Shown here piece after piece: positions 11,475-21,187 of a stretch of DNA of 64,000 bases (positions are counted from its first letter, which is position 1; each line of letters starts with the position of its first letter). The DNA is from Tricholomella constricta (taxonomy: Eukaryota > Basidiomycota > Agaricomycetes > Agaricales > Lyophyllaceae). The stretch lies in assembly GCA_013368375.1 (NCBI GenBank), contig JAACJP010000044.1, positions 1 to 64,000 on the forward strand. Reading direction: 5' to 3'. The notes under the pieces were generated by a model that was given only the letters and a program-made list of their open reading frames with translations, searched no databases and had not been told where the DNA came from. The translations under genes were made by a program, and so were the position numbers.

Positions 11475-13131
11475 GCTGTACTTCCCCGTATCCACTCCTC
11501 TCAAGCACTGGCGCTGGTCAGCGCTTCTCGAGGAGACGGGCGGACTCTCTCAGTTCGCGGAGGTACCGAAAGGCCTCCAACACGGTTTCAGCCTCGGCCT
11601 CGAGGATTTCATCCTCGATCACACATTCTCCCCTCCCAATCACTATAAGACTCCTGCACACCACGCATTCATTCTTAGCAAGTACACCTCAGAAATTAAA
11701 CTAGGCCGTGTATCTCCAGGTTACCCCCCCTCACTCCTTACGTCCCTCTTTGGTCACTTCCGTACCGCACCCCTTAATGTCATCGAGCGCACGACTGGTA
11801 AACTCAGAATAACAGTTGACCATTCTTTTCCCCGCAATGACCCGCATATCCCCTCCGTGAACTCTCAGATCGACTCGAAGCGCTTTCAATGCGCGTGGGG
11901 TACCTTCTCTACCTGCTACCTCCTCGTGGCTGATGCACCTCCGGGTACTGAAGCGTGCGTCTTCGACGTCGACTCGGCCTTTCGCAATATCCCCACACGC
12001 CCAGAGGATCGCACGGCTACCGCCATCCTCATCAACGGCCTCGTCCATCTCGACGGCCGTCTGAATTTCGGCATCTGCCCCGCGCCCGGGATATTCGGGC
12101 TCGTCGCGGACGCCATCGTGTGGATATACCTCCACAAAGGGATTGAGGCCGTCATCAAGTGGGTCGACGACTTCATCTTCTTTCGCTATCGTCACGGCTT
12201 CCGCGCCGACGGCTCCCCCGCCTACTCCTACTCCGAGTCCCTTATCTGGGCCATTGCACGCGACTTGGGGTGGCCATGGGCCCCCGAAAAGTTCAAGCCC
12301 TTCGCACCCTCCTTCACGTACATCGGTTTCGAATGGTGCCTCACAACCAAAACCGTTCGTTTACCGCTCGCTAAGCGACAGAAATACCTCGCAAAACTCG
12401 CTTGGCTTCCTCGCGCACCCATCTCCCTCGCTACCACAGAATCTCTCATCGGCACCCTCAACCACGTCACCCTCGTCATCCCGGAGGGTCGTTCACACCT
12501 TCCTGCACTCTTTAAATTTCGGGCAGGTTTTCACTCATCATCCCCTTCCTGGACACTCCACCGTGTCACCCCCGACGTCTCCATCGAGATTGCCTGGTGG
12601 ACCGATCAGCTTTCTAACAGCTGGTGCGGCCTTGACATTGTCCGTCCGCCTCCTCCCCTCGACTTGCCCATATTCGTCGACGCCTCCACCTCCTGGGGGA
12701 TCGGTTTCTTCCTTAACGGGAAATGGCTTGCCTGGAAGCTACTACCGGGCTGGAAATCCGACGATCGCGATATCGGCTGGGCCGAAATGGTTGCAGTGGA
12801 TCTCGCTCTCCGCGCTTGTATCTCCTCCGGCTTACGCGACTGCCACATCGTTATCCGCTCCGACAACTCTGGTGTCGTCGGTGCGCTAGCCGCTGGTCGC
12901 TCTCGGAACTCCCAGCAAAATGCGATTCTCCGTCGCATCGTCGATAACTTCCAATCCAACAAAATTTGGATCACCACATCCTGGGTCTCTACTCACGATA
13001 ACATAGCCGACGCTCCCTCCCGCGGGCGTTTTCCCCCTCGCAATACACTCTTCCCCTTTCCTCCCGCGCTACCCTCCTACCTCAAACCCTATGTCGCGCC
13101 ATCCGTTCCCTTTCACGCCCTATCATCTTGA
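11461..13131 (+). CDS. Reverse transcriptase-RNase H of the DIRS-like element
   Basis: Copies element RNA into DNA and removes the RNA strand. RT motifs appear in order: ACVFDVDSAFRN (first catalytic Asp), NFGICPAPGIFG (template grip) and IKWVDDFIFF (catalytic Asp pair, in a VDD rather than the common YADD context). The RNase H part follows with Asp in IFVDASTSWGIG, Glu in WAEMVAVDLA, Asp in IVIRSDNSG and the last Asp in STHDNIADAPSRG. The frame has no stop from upstream of 11461 to 13131. It overlaps the end of the Gag frame in a different phase, so expression as a Gag fusion would need frameshifting or splicing. The start is set where RT-like sequence begins (TVLRELYFPV) and is not a known initiation codon. 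All catalytic residues are present. Confidence 0.85.
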   Translation, partial: TVLRELYFPVSTPLKHWRWSALLEETGGLSQFAEVPKGLQHGFSLGLEDFILDHTFSPPNHYKTPAHHAFILSKYTSEIKLGRVSPGYPPSLLTSLFGHFRTAPLNVIERTTGKLRITVDHSFPRNDPHIPSVNSQIDSKRFQCAWGTFSTCYLLVADAPPGTEACVFDVDSAFRNIPTRPEDRTATAILINGLVHLDGRLNFGICPAPGIFGLVADAIVWIYLHKGIEAVIKWVDDFIFFRYRHGFRADGSPAYSYSESLIWAIARDLGWPWAPEKFKPFAPSFTYIGFEWCLTTKTVRLPLAKRQKYLAKLAWLPRAPISLATTESLIGTLNHVTLVIPEGRSHLPALFKFRAGFHSSSPSWTLHRVTPDVSIEIAWWTDQLSNSWCGLDIVRPPPPLDLPIFVDASTSWGIGFFLNGKWLAWKLLPGWKSDDRDIGWAEMVAVDLALRACISSGLRDCHIVIRSDNSGVVGALAAGRSRNSQQNAILRRIVDNFQSNKIWITTSWVSTHDNIADAPSRGRFPPRNTLFPFPPALPSYLKPYVAPSVPFHALSS

Positions 13132-13215
13132 CGTACCTGTTCCTCATCCGTACTTCACGTACCACATTCATCCACGCGCGTCGTTCGAAATTCTGTACTG
13201 TACTACCTAAATAAC

Positions 13216-14388
13216 ATGACATTTCTTAACGGGCCATCAGTCCCCCCATCTCGGCTGTACTCTGACCCTGCGGCTGACCGTCTGCACCTCATGTCTCCCA
13301 CCGACTGCTCACGTCGTCTCTCCACTGAGTGGAGTTCCCGCTTATTCCGCTCACGCGCAACAGCCCACCCACAACCACGCGCCTCCACACAGTGGTCACT
13401 GCACGGCGCTCATCTCGACAGGGTCAATCGCGTGATCTCTCACGCCTGGCGATCCTCCACTGCCCTGAAGTATTCACGAAGCATCGCCGAATTTCTTCGC
13501 TTCTGCGATGCAAGCAGTGTTCCCCTCCATGCACGCCTCCCTGCCTCCGAGGAACTTCTCTGCGCCTACGCTTCGTCCTTCGCGGGTACGCACGCCGGGA
13601 GCTCCATCCGTAACAAATGCTCGGCAGTACGCAAATGGCACATCGCGAACAGTCTCCCCTACGCCGGCGGGACCCAACTGTCCTACGTGATCAAAGGCGC
13701 CGAAAACGTTCGGCCCACTTCTTCCTTGCAGCCCCGTCGGACAGCCTTCAGTGCCGAAATGCTCTCTGCCCTCTCCTCAGGTCTGCAACCCACATCCGCC
13801 TCGGACATATGCGTACTTTTCGTAGCCTCTCTAGCCTTCTGGGGTCAAATACGTCTTGGGGAAATCCTTCCCTCTCGCGAATCCAATTACGATTCCGCCT
13901 CCCTCCCTACATGGGCAGACCTGCGCCTCCCTAACTCCTCCGGATCCCGCATCCTACACCTCCCATCCACGAAACTCGGCGGAACGCGGGGCGAGGATGT
14001 GATCATCGCTAGCCAGGGACAGCTCGACCCCATCGCCTGTATCGATCTACATCAGCTGGTCAACGGACGTCACGACGCGTGTCTGGCTTCCTACCGTCGC
14101 CCCGACGGCAATCTCGTTCCCCTAACGCGTCGAAAATTTCTCCTTCGCGTCAACAGCATTCTCTCCGCACTCCGGTACCCTCACATCTCGGGCCACTGCT
14201 TCCGAATCGGAGGCACTACCCACCTGCTCCTCTCCGGTGTCCCTCCCGACATCGTTCGGATGATGGGTCGCTGGTCCTCGGACTCCTTCCTACGATACTG
14301 GCGGTCGCTCGAACTCATCGCTCCCTTGTACGTCGAGCTTCTTCGGCCAATTATGGTGGATTCAGGTTCCTGTCGCCTCTCGTCTTGA
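13216..14388 (+). CDS. Tyrosine recombinase (integrase) of the DIRS-like element
   Basis: A 390-residue tyrosine recombinase that would insert the circular DNA copy of the element. The N-terminal half has the core-binding pattern (RSSTALKYSRSIAEFLRFC, then SIRNKCSAVRKWH). The catalytic half keeps the first Arg in WGQIRLGEIL, the H-x-x-R pair in SGHCFRIGGTT, a conserved GRW, and the Tyr nucleophile in SFLRYWRS. The frame starts at an ATG 84 nt after the RT-RNase H stop and is uninterrupted. A recombinase of this kind next to RT-RNase H is what separates DIRS elements from LTR retrotransposons. Confidence 0.88.
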   Translation: MTFLNGPSVPPSRLYSDPAADRLHLMSPTDCSRRLSTEWSSRLFRSRATAHPQPRASTQWSLHGAHLDRVNRVISHAWRSSTALKYSRSIAEFLRFCDASSVPLHARLPASEELLCAYASSFAGTHAGSSIRNKCSAVRKWHIANSLPYAGGTQLSYVIKGAENVRPTSSLQPRRTAFSAEMLSALSSGLQPTSASDICVLFVASLAFWGQIRLGEILPSRESNYDSASLPTWADLRLPNSSGSRILHLPSTKLGGTRGEDVIIASQGQLDPIACIDLHQLVNGRHDACLASYRRPDGNLVPLTRRKFLLRVNSILSALRYPHISGHCFRIGGTTHLLLSGVPPDIVRMMGRWSSDSFLRYWRSLELIAPLYVELLRPIMVDSGSCRLSS

Positions 14389-14674
14389 TCTCACGATCTG
14401 GGGGTCATTCACCGGGCTCATGCGCCTGCGGCTCCTCCGTCTTGGTCCTTCCCTTACACCGATCATTCAGACCCCCAGGGTTCGCCGCCGATGGCGGATC
14501 CCTCTCCCACCGTAACAACGGAGTTTGTATTTTATTTCGAATCAATCTACTTGAAGCGTCTCCAACCCAACAACACGAAACAACTCAACCGAGTCACCAA
14601 CCGCGTTAGGGGCGGTTGAAATTCAACCGCCCCGTGATTTGCCCCCTTGTGTGAGAGTCGTGACTAGAATTACA
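14389..14674. other. Tail of the retroelement and boundary to the hypothetical gene
   Basis: No gene. It contains a 9-nt inverted repeat (CTGGGGGTC at 14398-14406 against GACCCCCAG at 14470-14478) and the palindrome at 14609-14633, after which sequence composition changes. Confidence 0.45.
14609..14633. repeat. Perfect 25-nt palindrome at the right end of the retroelement
   Basis: GGGGCGGTTGAA (14609-14620), one central A, then its exact reverse complement to 14633. It lies 220 nt after the recombinase stop. It could be the element end or a transcript 3' hairpin. Confidence 0.85.
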
Positions 14675-16324
14675 CTAGCCTTGCACTCTACTTCCCGCCA
14701 AATCACTCCTAGCCTGCTTGATCTCCAACCGCTCTAGAACTGCTCGATGTAGACTGGAAGTGGTATTCCTAGGCCTTCCATCACCAGGTGGCTCGCCCAC
14801 TTCCTCCGCGTCTCTGGATGCCATCGACGCAATTTTGGAGGTGACATCGCGTAAGTGAGGTGGGACGATAATAGGTGTTTGGCGGGGCGGGGGCGGCCAC
14901 TGTTGTGCAAAGGTCAGGCTGTGGAAACGGATACACTGGAATTAGGGAAGTAGAAGACAATAAGCACCTACCCCGCGGTTGGGCTGATTAAAATGGAGTG
15001 CTGCCCAGGGTGGGTATTCTTTTTCAAGATGGATGAGATGCTCCTCAAGGAACTTTAGACGTGCGAGGAGAGTACGTGGCGGTGATGGGACTGGTTGTAT
15101 CTTGTCTCAGCATTATAGCAGGGACAACGAACAATAACCCACGCACCATAGCGAACCGCGAGATGGGTCTCAATATTCCATAATCGTTCATTAATCCCAG
15201 GGTGCTGTTGCGTTGTCCAGCCTGCCTCGCTCTCACCGTGTACCTTCGATAATGAGCCTTCCCTATCCATTTTTGCCTTACCTTTCCCCTTGTCATCTCT
15301 GTCTTCTTCTTCCTTCGCTCCGGCCACATGCATTGTACGACTCAGCGGGCCCTCTTCATTCTTCGCAATGTCGTATTTCATCTGCACATCCCGGTCAAGC
15401 GGCTTCGCGTCTGTGCGTGCACACGATGTGGAAGCTTCCGCATCAGTCTCACCCAGCCGTTGACGTTTCTGTGCGAGGGTATAAAGGAATTCGGCGCGGT
15501 TTGACACGTCGTTGCGAGCGCGGTTGCGGGCTAGGAAAACGGATATTTCTTTGTTGATCTGTAAAGTTGTCAAGAGTGATGTTCAGAAATTATACTGCAT
15601 TGCAGAATGTACGCACAGTCGATTGTGATCGGGAAGGGACGTTGTTCGCCAGATGCACATAGTCAAGCTTCCGTTGCTCCAGCGGTCGCTCCTTGGTTTC
15701 AGCATTCATCTGATTATTATCGCCAGCTGTTCCTTTGCCTAGTAACTAAAAGGATCAAACCCAAACGTCAGGTTATAGAATGGAAGATATACATACTTGT
15801 ATATGTTTTGCTAGCTCTGTTAGAGCATCTGGGACGTTATTTTGCTCCCAAGTCGGGTTCATGACAAGCATGTCAGCCTCGAAGCCAGATGCAGCTTGAG
15901 TGAGGCCAAGTCGGGTGAGGAAGGCGTAAATGACCTGATCCCAATGGCGGTAGGTTTCGGGAAGGGGCGGTGACGGTGAGAGGGTAGGCCGTGGAGGTGT
16001 AGGAGATCTCGGCTTGGCTTTCGGCGTTTGCGTAGTGGTAAAATGTGGATTATTTTGAGGCGTGTAGCTACTTGGGGGCTGGTACGGCAGAAACGCCGTT
16101 TGGGCATAGGGCCGCGACGCCGTTGAATACGGATACCCGACGGTGGGCGTCCAATTCGCCTGCCATGAGGAAAAGGTGTTGTAATATGATTGATTGTGAG
16201 CCTGGGTTGGGAGAGCTGATTGCGGAGATGCTGATGACGGCTGCGTTGAGCTTGAGGCGGAAGATTCGGCGTAGGATTCAGCGTAAGACGATGAGTAGGG
16301 GCGTGATGGATCAAAGTTGCTCAT
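14675..16324 (-). CDS. Hypothetical protein, 482 residues, five exons
   Basis: Not recognised. Exons (minus strand) are 16324-15797, 15745-15617, 15558-15147, 15090-14972 and 14935-14675; all introns are GT-AG and the sum is 483 codons ending in TAG. The first 110 residues are Ser/Tyr/Pro/Gln-rich and probably disordered. A folded-looking block follows (YRHWDQVIYAFLTRLGL, then FEADMLVMNPTWE, then PDALTELAKHI). A helical segment (INKEISVFLARNRAR, EFLYTLAQKRQRL) and an acidic/basic linker come next. A coiled segment (RTLLARLKFLEEHLIHLEK, PWAALHFNQP) and a Pro-rich tail end the protein. It lies 146 nt downstream of the RIC8 stop, same strand. The long conserved-looking blocks separated by linkers argue for a real gene. 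Confidence 0.75.
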
Positions 16325-16470
16325 AAGTCACCTCAAATACTGACACAGCCACGATTAGCGCATTCTTGTTATTTCGTGCAAAGCTATGTACTGAAGCTCC
16401 CGATCCACAATGCTACAGCAGACCGGACAAAGCCATTAATGTATGTACAATCCAAAGTCGCTTCAAAGTC

Positions 16471-18605
16471 TCAACCTCCGAATTTAGCCTCTTGTATCGC
16501 CTTCCGCATCGGGTTCTGGCTCGGCGGGATCGCGCCTGTCCTTTCCAAACGGTCAAACAACACAAACAGCTTTTCCATCTCGCGCTCCTTCTCCTCTTCC
16601 GACATTTCTGGCAAATCCTGCTTGGCCTCGGCCACCGCGCCAGTAATAGGATTGATTGAGGCGCTCGACGCCGTCGTCGTCGACGGGTCGAATGTGCTCG
16701 TCGTCGCGGTGGCTGGCGGAGGTGCGCTGAGAATGCCCTTGTGGAATAAGAACCCTGCGACGTTGCCATAACCTACAAGCGTCGAGAGAATGGATGCTAC
16801 AGAGGAGAAAATCGTCAGAGAAGGCCAGAGGTCTCACAATAAACACAAAGAGAGCGCACCATCCGAATCACACATTGCATATAGCAATTCCCCAACAGCA
16901 TCCTTCAACCGGGGATGGTACACACTCCCCAGGAGCCTTAAGCATCTACCTAGAATATCTGCTCGCCCTTCTAGCGGTGAACAGCGGTCCAGGTCGTCCG
17001 GAACTATCCATTGGCGCACGCGTATCCTCGATCCCTCATCCGCAATGCAAAACCTCGATATAAGCACGACAAGAGGCGAAAGCATGTCATCGAGAGAACT
17101 GTCTGGGGATTCCTGCTTACACCGATCGCGCACCTCTTGCTCGTCGACGTCGACCGCGCCGGGAAAGTAGTGTGAGAGGGCAACGTCGAGGAGATCACAG
17201 GCGCGCTGTAGGACGTTGGTCGGCGTCGTATTATTGGATGTTGTGGGCGAACGTGAGAGGGAACGTCGGCCTGCGGCGATAACAGATAATGCACGGTCGA
17301 GGGTGCTTGATTTGGGCGACGTTAAAGAGGAAGTTTGCGATTGAGGCGACCGCGTCGGGGAATCACTGCGGCTACTTGAGCTGGAAGCGGCGGCAGGCTG
17401 AGGAGTCTGAGATCTTGACGCATGTTTTGGGCTATTACTTGCAGATTGGCGGGGCGATCTGTTACTATTAGTGCCAAACCAGATGGGGCGAAGCTCCGGG
17501 TTGATGGGTATCGTGATTAGTGAGTGAATAACATGAGTAAGAGGTGCAGAAATTGGGCTTGGGAAGGTGGGAGGAAGAGCTGTAAATGTACGAAGTAGCG
17601 GTGGTAGTATACTGAGATTTTTTTATTCAGCTACAAGCTCCAGGAGTGAATAATACCACGCACCCATCCAGTCTGGGGCTCCAAAAGTCCCCAAGTACTT
17701 TGTGTTCATTCAGATTCGCAGCTTCAGTGGTCTGAGGCTCTGATTCGACCATCTTGGGATAGTGAAGCAGAATATTGAACGTAAGCTTGAGGATATCTGA
17801 CATAGCCTCCCGCGCCATTTTGGTCCCGGCCAAGATTCCAACCGTTAGGATATCAAGCTTCGCTCCGATAATTTCCACGACGGTGCGTCCATGGTGCTTT
17901 TCTTCGACCAACGTCTGGATAAATGTTGGTCCTGAGGCTGTGGAGAGGAACAAGATACGGGATAGAATGAAAATGTGATCGGGTAGTGATGATTTCTGCC
18001 AGAGTAAAGTGTAAGAATGAGATAACCTAGGGATATTTCGAGAAATCAAACCTCGAGCATTGTGATCGCAGTGAGCCCACCGTCAACCTCCTTCTGCAGG
18101 AAAGTGCTTCGAGCCTTTTCGATGAGCAAAAGTGCATTTGCGATACATCGGAGAGCTTCGCTCGATGCTTGTGGATCATCCTTGAAGGACGTAGCAAGTG
18201 TGAGGAGGAGAGATAAGTTTGCTGGTGATGCCAGGTATTTCGAACCCGCGGGATTCTTTCCGAGAGCCTTGACCGCGAGTAATGCCTGAGCCGCGTCTAA
18301 TTGACCAAGTCAAAGAGTTGGTAGAGGGTATATGCAATTATTTCATGACTACACACCTTTAGATGAGAGAGATTTTGAACCACTATTACTGGAGGCGACC
18401 TTCAGATCTCGCAGAAGGCACTTTAACAGTTCCGTTCTACTAGAAGAATCAATTGCAACTGGCGAGGCTAGACACAAGCTGTCAACATAAAGAAATTACT
18501 CTGGCTGTTGAACATACCGTCGATGATGGATTGGAGTACAGCGGACACATCGGACCTACTTGATGAGGCCGAGAGTGCTGTGTACGATTGTAGGATACCC
18601 GCCAT
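16471..18605 (-). CDS. RIC8: Synembryn / Ric8, exchange factor and chaperone for G-alpha
   Basis: Ric8 proteins bind GDP-bound or nascent G-alpha subunits and act as exchange factor and folding chaperone in the cytosol and at the plasma membrane. In fungi they support cAMP signalling and growth. Exons are 18605-18518, 18467-18357, 18296-18052, 17995-17664, 17611-16860 and 16796-16471; the sum is 618 codons, 617 residues. Armadillo-like helical repeats occupy the first two-thirds (SSEALRCIANALLLIEKAR, HIFILSRILFLSTASG). The C-terminal hallmark YGNVAGFLFHKGIL is followed by NPITG and by MSEEEKEREMEKLFVLFDRL, a close match to the family signature. The insert between 17250 and 17500 is Ser/Pro-rich, as is common in fungal orthologues. 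The ATG at 18605 follows from the exon-1 frame. Confidence 0.9.
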
Positions 18606-18970
18606 CAGGCTGAAGATGACGTTGTTGATAATAGTACGACGATTAGGGATAGGCTGCTGGTTGGGAGTATAAGATAAAGGCCGATGGGCAGGGAATGTGA
18701 GGATAAAAGTGAGAACTGCGGTGTGGAAGATGGCAGAACAAGGACAATTATGGCTAATCCTGGTTGCTATCCAACCGGCCTCCGATTGACATCCATTTCA
18801 TTTACATACTTATTACAAAGCTGCTGTTGTTGACGCGCGGGTAAAACTATCTAAGTACAAAAGAGTCCGATGCTCCTTGGCGCTGTAAAACAAAACTGCC
18901 CAACCGGACTCCGGATCGAAGGTACTGATCAGGCGCAACCGATCATGCGATATTAGGGCCCACGCGACCG

Positions 18971-19611
18971 TCACAGTGCATGTCCGTTTCCGTTAGCACC
19001 ATTCGTGGCGGGTTCTGCGAGAATCACTTCAACGCTCTTAGAGACTTGTTGACCTGCTTGCGCCTGGAGATGCTCCTCTAGCTCTGGGAAGTTTTGCGCA
19101 AGTGCTTCGTCGAGGTATTTCCGATAAGACTGCACACCGCGATCACAATGAGATAACCAGATTTTCAACTGTCAGCTTACGTCTATCGCGGCAATTTTAC
19201 CGTTCATAAACTGGTTCTCTGTCGCCGCGCGTTCAAGACGTTCTCGTGTCAGCTGCATTGGATTTCGTGAATTGTCGATATCCGCAAGAACCTGCATGGG
19301 GATCATCGTCGGGATATGTTGTGCCATATCGTCGATCGTCCCAAGGTGACTGATTACTTCATTTCTGTACACCCCGAAGTCCTGTGAGTGTGCAATTTCG
19401 AGGGAATATATGAGTCGCACACTCTCAGCCCAACTTGTTTTCCACCGCCTGGCTTGTCCCTCTCCTTCGTTGAATCGTTGATGACGGTGGTGCCAAGATT
19501 GTAAAGTGCGTTCGCAAGACCAAGAAGTTCAAGCTCCAGGTCTCCCTGAGCACCCGAGGGCGCTGGAGATTGTGAGGACCGTGGAGAGTCGGGCGCAGGT
19601 CCTGGCGCCAT
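18971..19611 (-). CDS. MED10: Mediator complex subunit 10
   Basis: Middle-module subunit of Mediator, the nuclear coactivator linking activators to RNA polymerase II. The protein is 177 residues from three exons, 19611-19421, 19364-19181 and 19129-18971, all GT-AG and in frame. After a short Pro/Ser-rich N-terminus, the conserved helix LELELLGLANALYNLG is followed by VNEVISHLGTIDDMAQ across the first splice. The family core comes next: IPMQVLADIDNSRNPMQLTR, then YRKYLDEALAQNFPEL. The last 30 residues are an acidic, Asn/Gly-rich tail. Size and motif order match fungal Med10/Nut2. The gene ends 83 nt before the stop of the neighbouring ADP-ribosyltransferase-like gene would begin on the same strand (19611 to 19694). 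Confidence 0.93.
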
Positions 19612-19693
19612 GAATGTCGAAAACAGGAATAAGCATATTTGGCGCTTGTTTGGCATCGTCCACTCGACTTGGCCGCCCATTCAAACGCGTCAA

Positions 19694-20887
19694 TTACTGA
19701 ATATTTATCAGTCTCTTCGCCCCCTCCTCGTAGAACTGCTCGTATGTCTTCGCATCGTCCGAGAGACCATACTCCTCTGCCAATCTCTTGCATGCCTTCG
19801 CTCTTCCCATGCCAACCAAGGCGCCTATCACAACCCTTGCCTGCTCTCTCTCCTGCTCTCTCAGCTCCTCTGTGCTGGGATGATCTCGGTTCACATTCAA
19901 CATGACGGAATCCATGACATGCACATTTCCGATGCCCTCCAACACCTCCTCCCGCATCCGTATGAGCTGGAAAAATGGACCTCTCAGTACAACCTCATCC
20001 TCCTGTGGAAACTGGGACATCTCCCGAATAGGGACAGCGCAGATCGTCGATACCACGCTTGACGGGAATCTCTCGCGATAGACCCGAAGCAACTCCGTCT
20101 CCAGCTCTACGACATGTATCCTCCAGAGGAACAGTCGTCGCTGTGGCTGTTGCACAACTTCTTCTCTCGCATAGTCCAGTGCTGTTTCCTGGTTCCGGCT
20201 GGCAGATATGATTGCTAGCGGAATTGCCCAATATCGTTCCGCGACGGGTCTGGCAGCAAGTTCCTCGAAGCTCTGAAGCTGCTCGTTCGACGCAGCAAGC
20301 GCACGAAAAACTACTCCTTGGAAATTGTTGGCCTGATTCGTAACGGAAACATAGTTGAATAGGTCGACATTGAGTAATTCCACGAGGAAAACAGCGGCAT
20401 ATAGCTCCTCCTGCCTCCGCGAGATCCCCTTATTTGTACGGAATATGGTGTCCGCTATCTTGAAGATGTGCTGGTACCCAAAGCTTGAAGTGTAAAGTCG
20501 GATAACGCTGTAGTCCTCCTCCTCCGTCACAGTAGATCGTTCCCTTCTGTCGATCCACTCCTTCAAACTAGACAAGACATCTTCGAGCTTCTCTGCGTCG
20601 TCTCCAGATGGACGCTCCACCAAACGTCCATGAATGAGTTTTCTCAACCCATCCATCAACCCTGTGTAGTCTTTCCAGTTCTCTCTGACATACACGATCC
20701 CACCGCGAACAAGGGACATACGCTCTGCCACCTCATCTCCATGATAAAAGAGCATGGTCCTAGGTGACCCTTCCCCGTCGATATCCTGGATAGGCGCCCA
20801 GTCCCCAAATCGCATCAGGCGTTTGGGCAGGATTTCAGGGCCAACATCCCCTTCAAGTCCGCTGCGTTCAGTCACGGGTGTTGTCAT
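19694..20887 (-). CDS. Predicted mono-ADP-ribosyltransferase-like protein A
   Basis: Single-exon frame of 397 residues from ATG 20887. The longer open frame has only a non-ATG start, and this ATG gives the same N-terminal length as the paralogue. Residue pattern: RLYTSSFGYQHIF at about 130, resembling the YT..Y..iN..lR strand-helix of R-S-E ADP-ribosyltransferases; Arg195 in VVFRAL; Ser228-Ala-Ser230 in IISASRN; and Glu296-Asp-Glu298 in QEDEVVLRGPFFQL, a bi-glutamate motif. Such enzymes move ADP-ribose from NAD to protein side chains, with the E-x-E form typical for Arg acceptors. No signal peptide or membrane segment is seen, so a cytosolic product is likely. The usual Gly after the Arg is Ala here. 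The assignment comes from motifs and order only; activity and target are unknown. Confidence 0.6.
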   Translation of the reverse strand: MTTPVTERSGLEGDVGPEILPKRLMRFGDWAPIQDIDGEGSPRTMLFYHGDEVAERMSLVRGGIVYVRENWKDYTGLMDGLRKLIHGRLVERPSGDDAEKLEDVLSSLKEWIDRRERSTVTEEEDYSVIRLYTSSFGYQHIFKIADTIFRTNKGISRRQEELYAAVFLVELLNVDLFNYVSVTNQANNFQGVVFRALAASNEQLQSFEELAARPVAERYWAIPLAIISASRNQETALDYAREEVVQQPQRRLFLWRIHVVELETELLRVYRERFPSSVVSTICAVPIREMSQFPQEDEVVLRGPFFQLIRMREEVLEGIGNVHVMDSVMLNVNRDHPSTEELREQEREQARVVIGALVGMGRAKACKRLAEEYGLSDDAKTYEQFYEEGAKRLINIQ

Positions 20888-21187
20888 TGTTGACGGTCTC
20901 GGAGGGCGTCGATCTGTCAGGCTTAGGCTCTGACAACAATTGTACGCCGTACGTTCCTCTGAACTGTGCCTTGTGATAAAGGTGGGGAGAAGGCGCTCTT
21001 CCGATCTGGAGTGGGACACAAACACAGCCTATTCTCAACTTACAGATCGAAGCAAGGATTTCCCCGTTACCAACGACAGGTGTGACGAGCTTCTGATGTA
21101 CTCATGACCGTGCGGTTTACGGAATCTATTAATCTCCTACGGCTATACGCTCACCACCAGTCCACTGTTCCACTTTGAACCCCCAGC
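20888..21187. promoter_or_regulatory. Shared 300-nt intergenic region between the two ADP-ribosyltransferase-like genes
   Basis: The two paralogues are transcribed away from each other and their start codons are 300 nt apart, so this stretch must hold both promoters. No clear TATA box or named operator is seen. The upstream minus-strand frame stays open into it, but without an ATG. Confidence 0.5.

Larger units (their letters stand above)
8373..14633 (+). mobile_element. DIRS-like tyrosine-recombinase retroelement
   Basis: A retroelement with a Gag-like frame, a fused reverse transcriptase-RNase H and a separate downstream tyrosine recombinase, in that order. There is no aspartic protease, no DDE integrase and no long terminal repeat. 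This set is diagnostic of the DIRS/YR order of retrotransposons. The RT-RNase H and recombinase frames are uninterrupted and keep their catalytic motifs. The Gag region is split over frames. The outer limits are approximate: the left limit is the first in-frame Met of a coding-like leader frame, and the right limit is the end of a palindrome after the recombinase. The split direct or inverted repeats expected at DIRS ends were not identified. Confidence 0.8.

Noticed and set aside
20888..21025. 46-residue N-terminal extension of the minus-strand ADP-ribosyltransferase-like gene
   Set aside because: The extension has no ATG start (it would begin with GTG), and the paralogue has no such extension.
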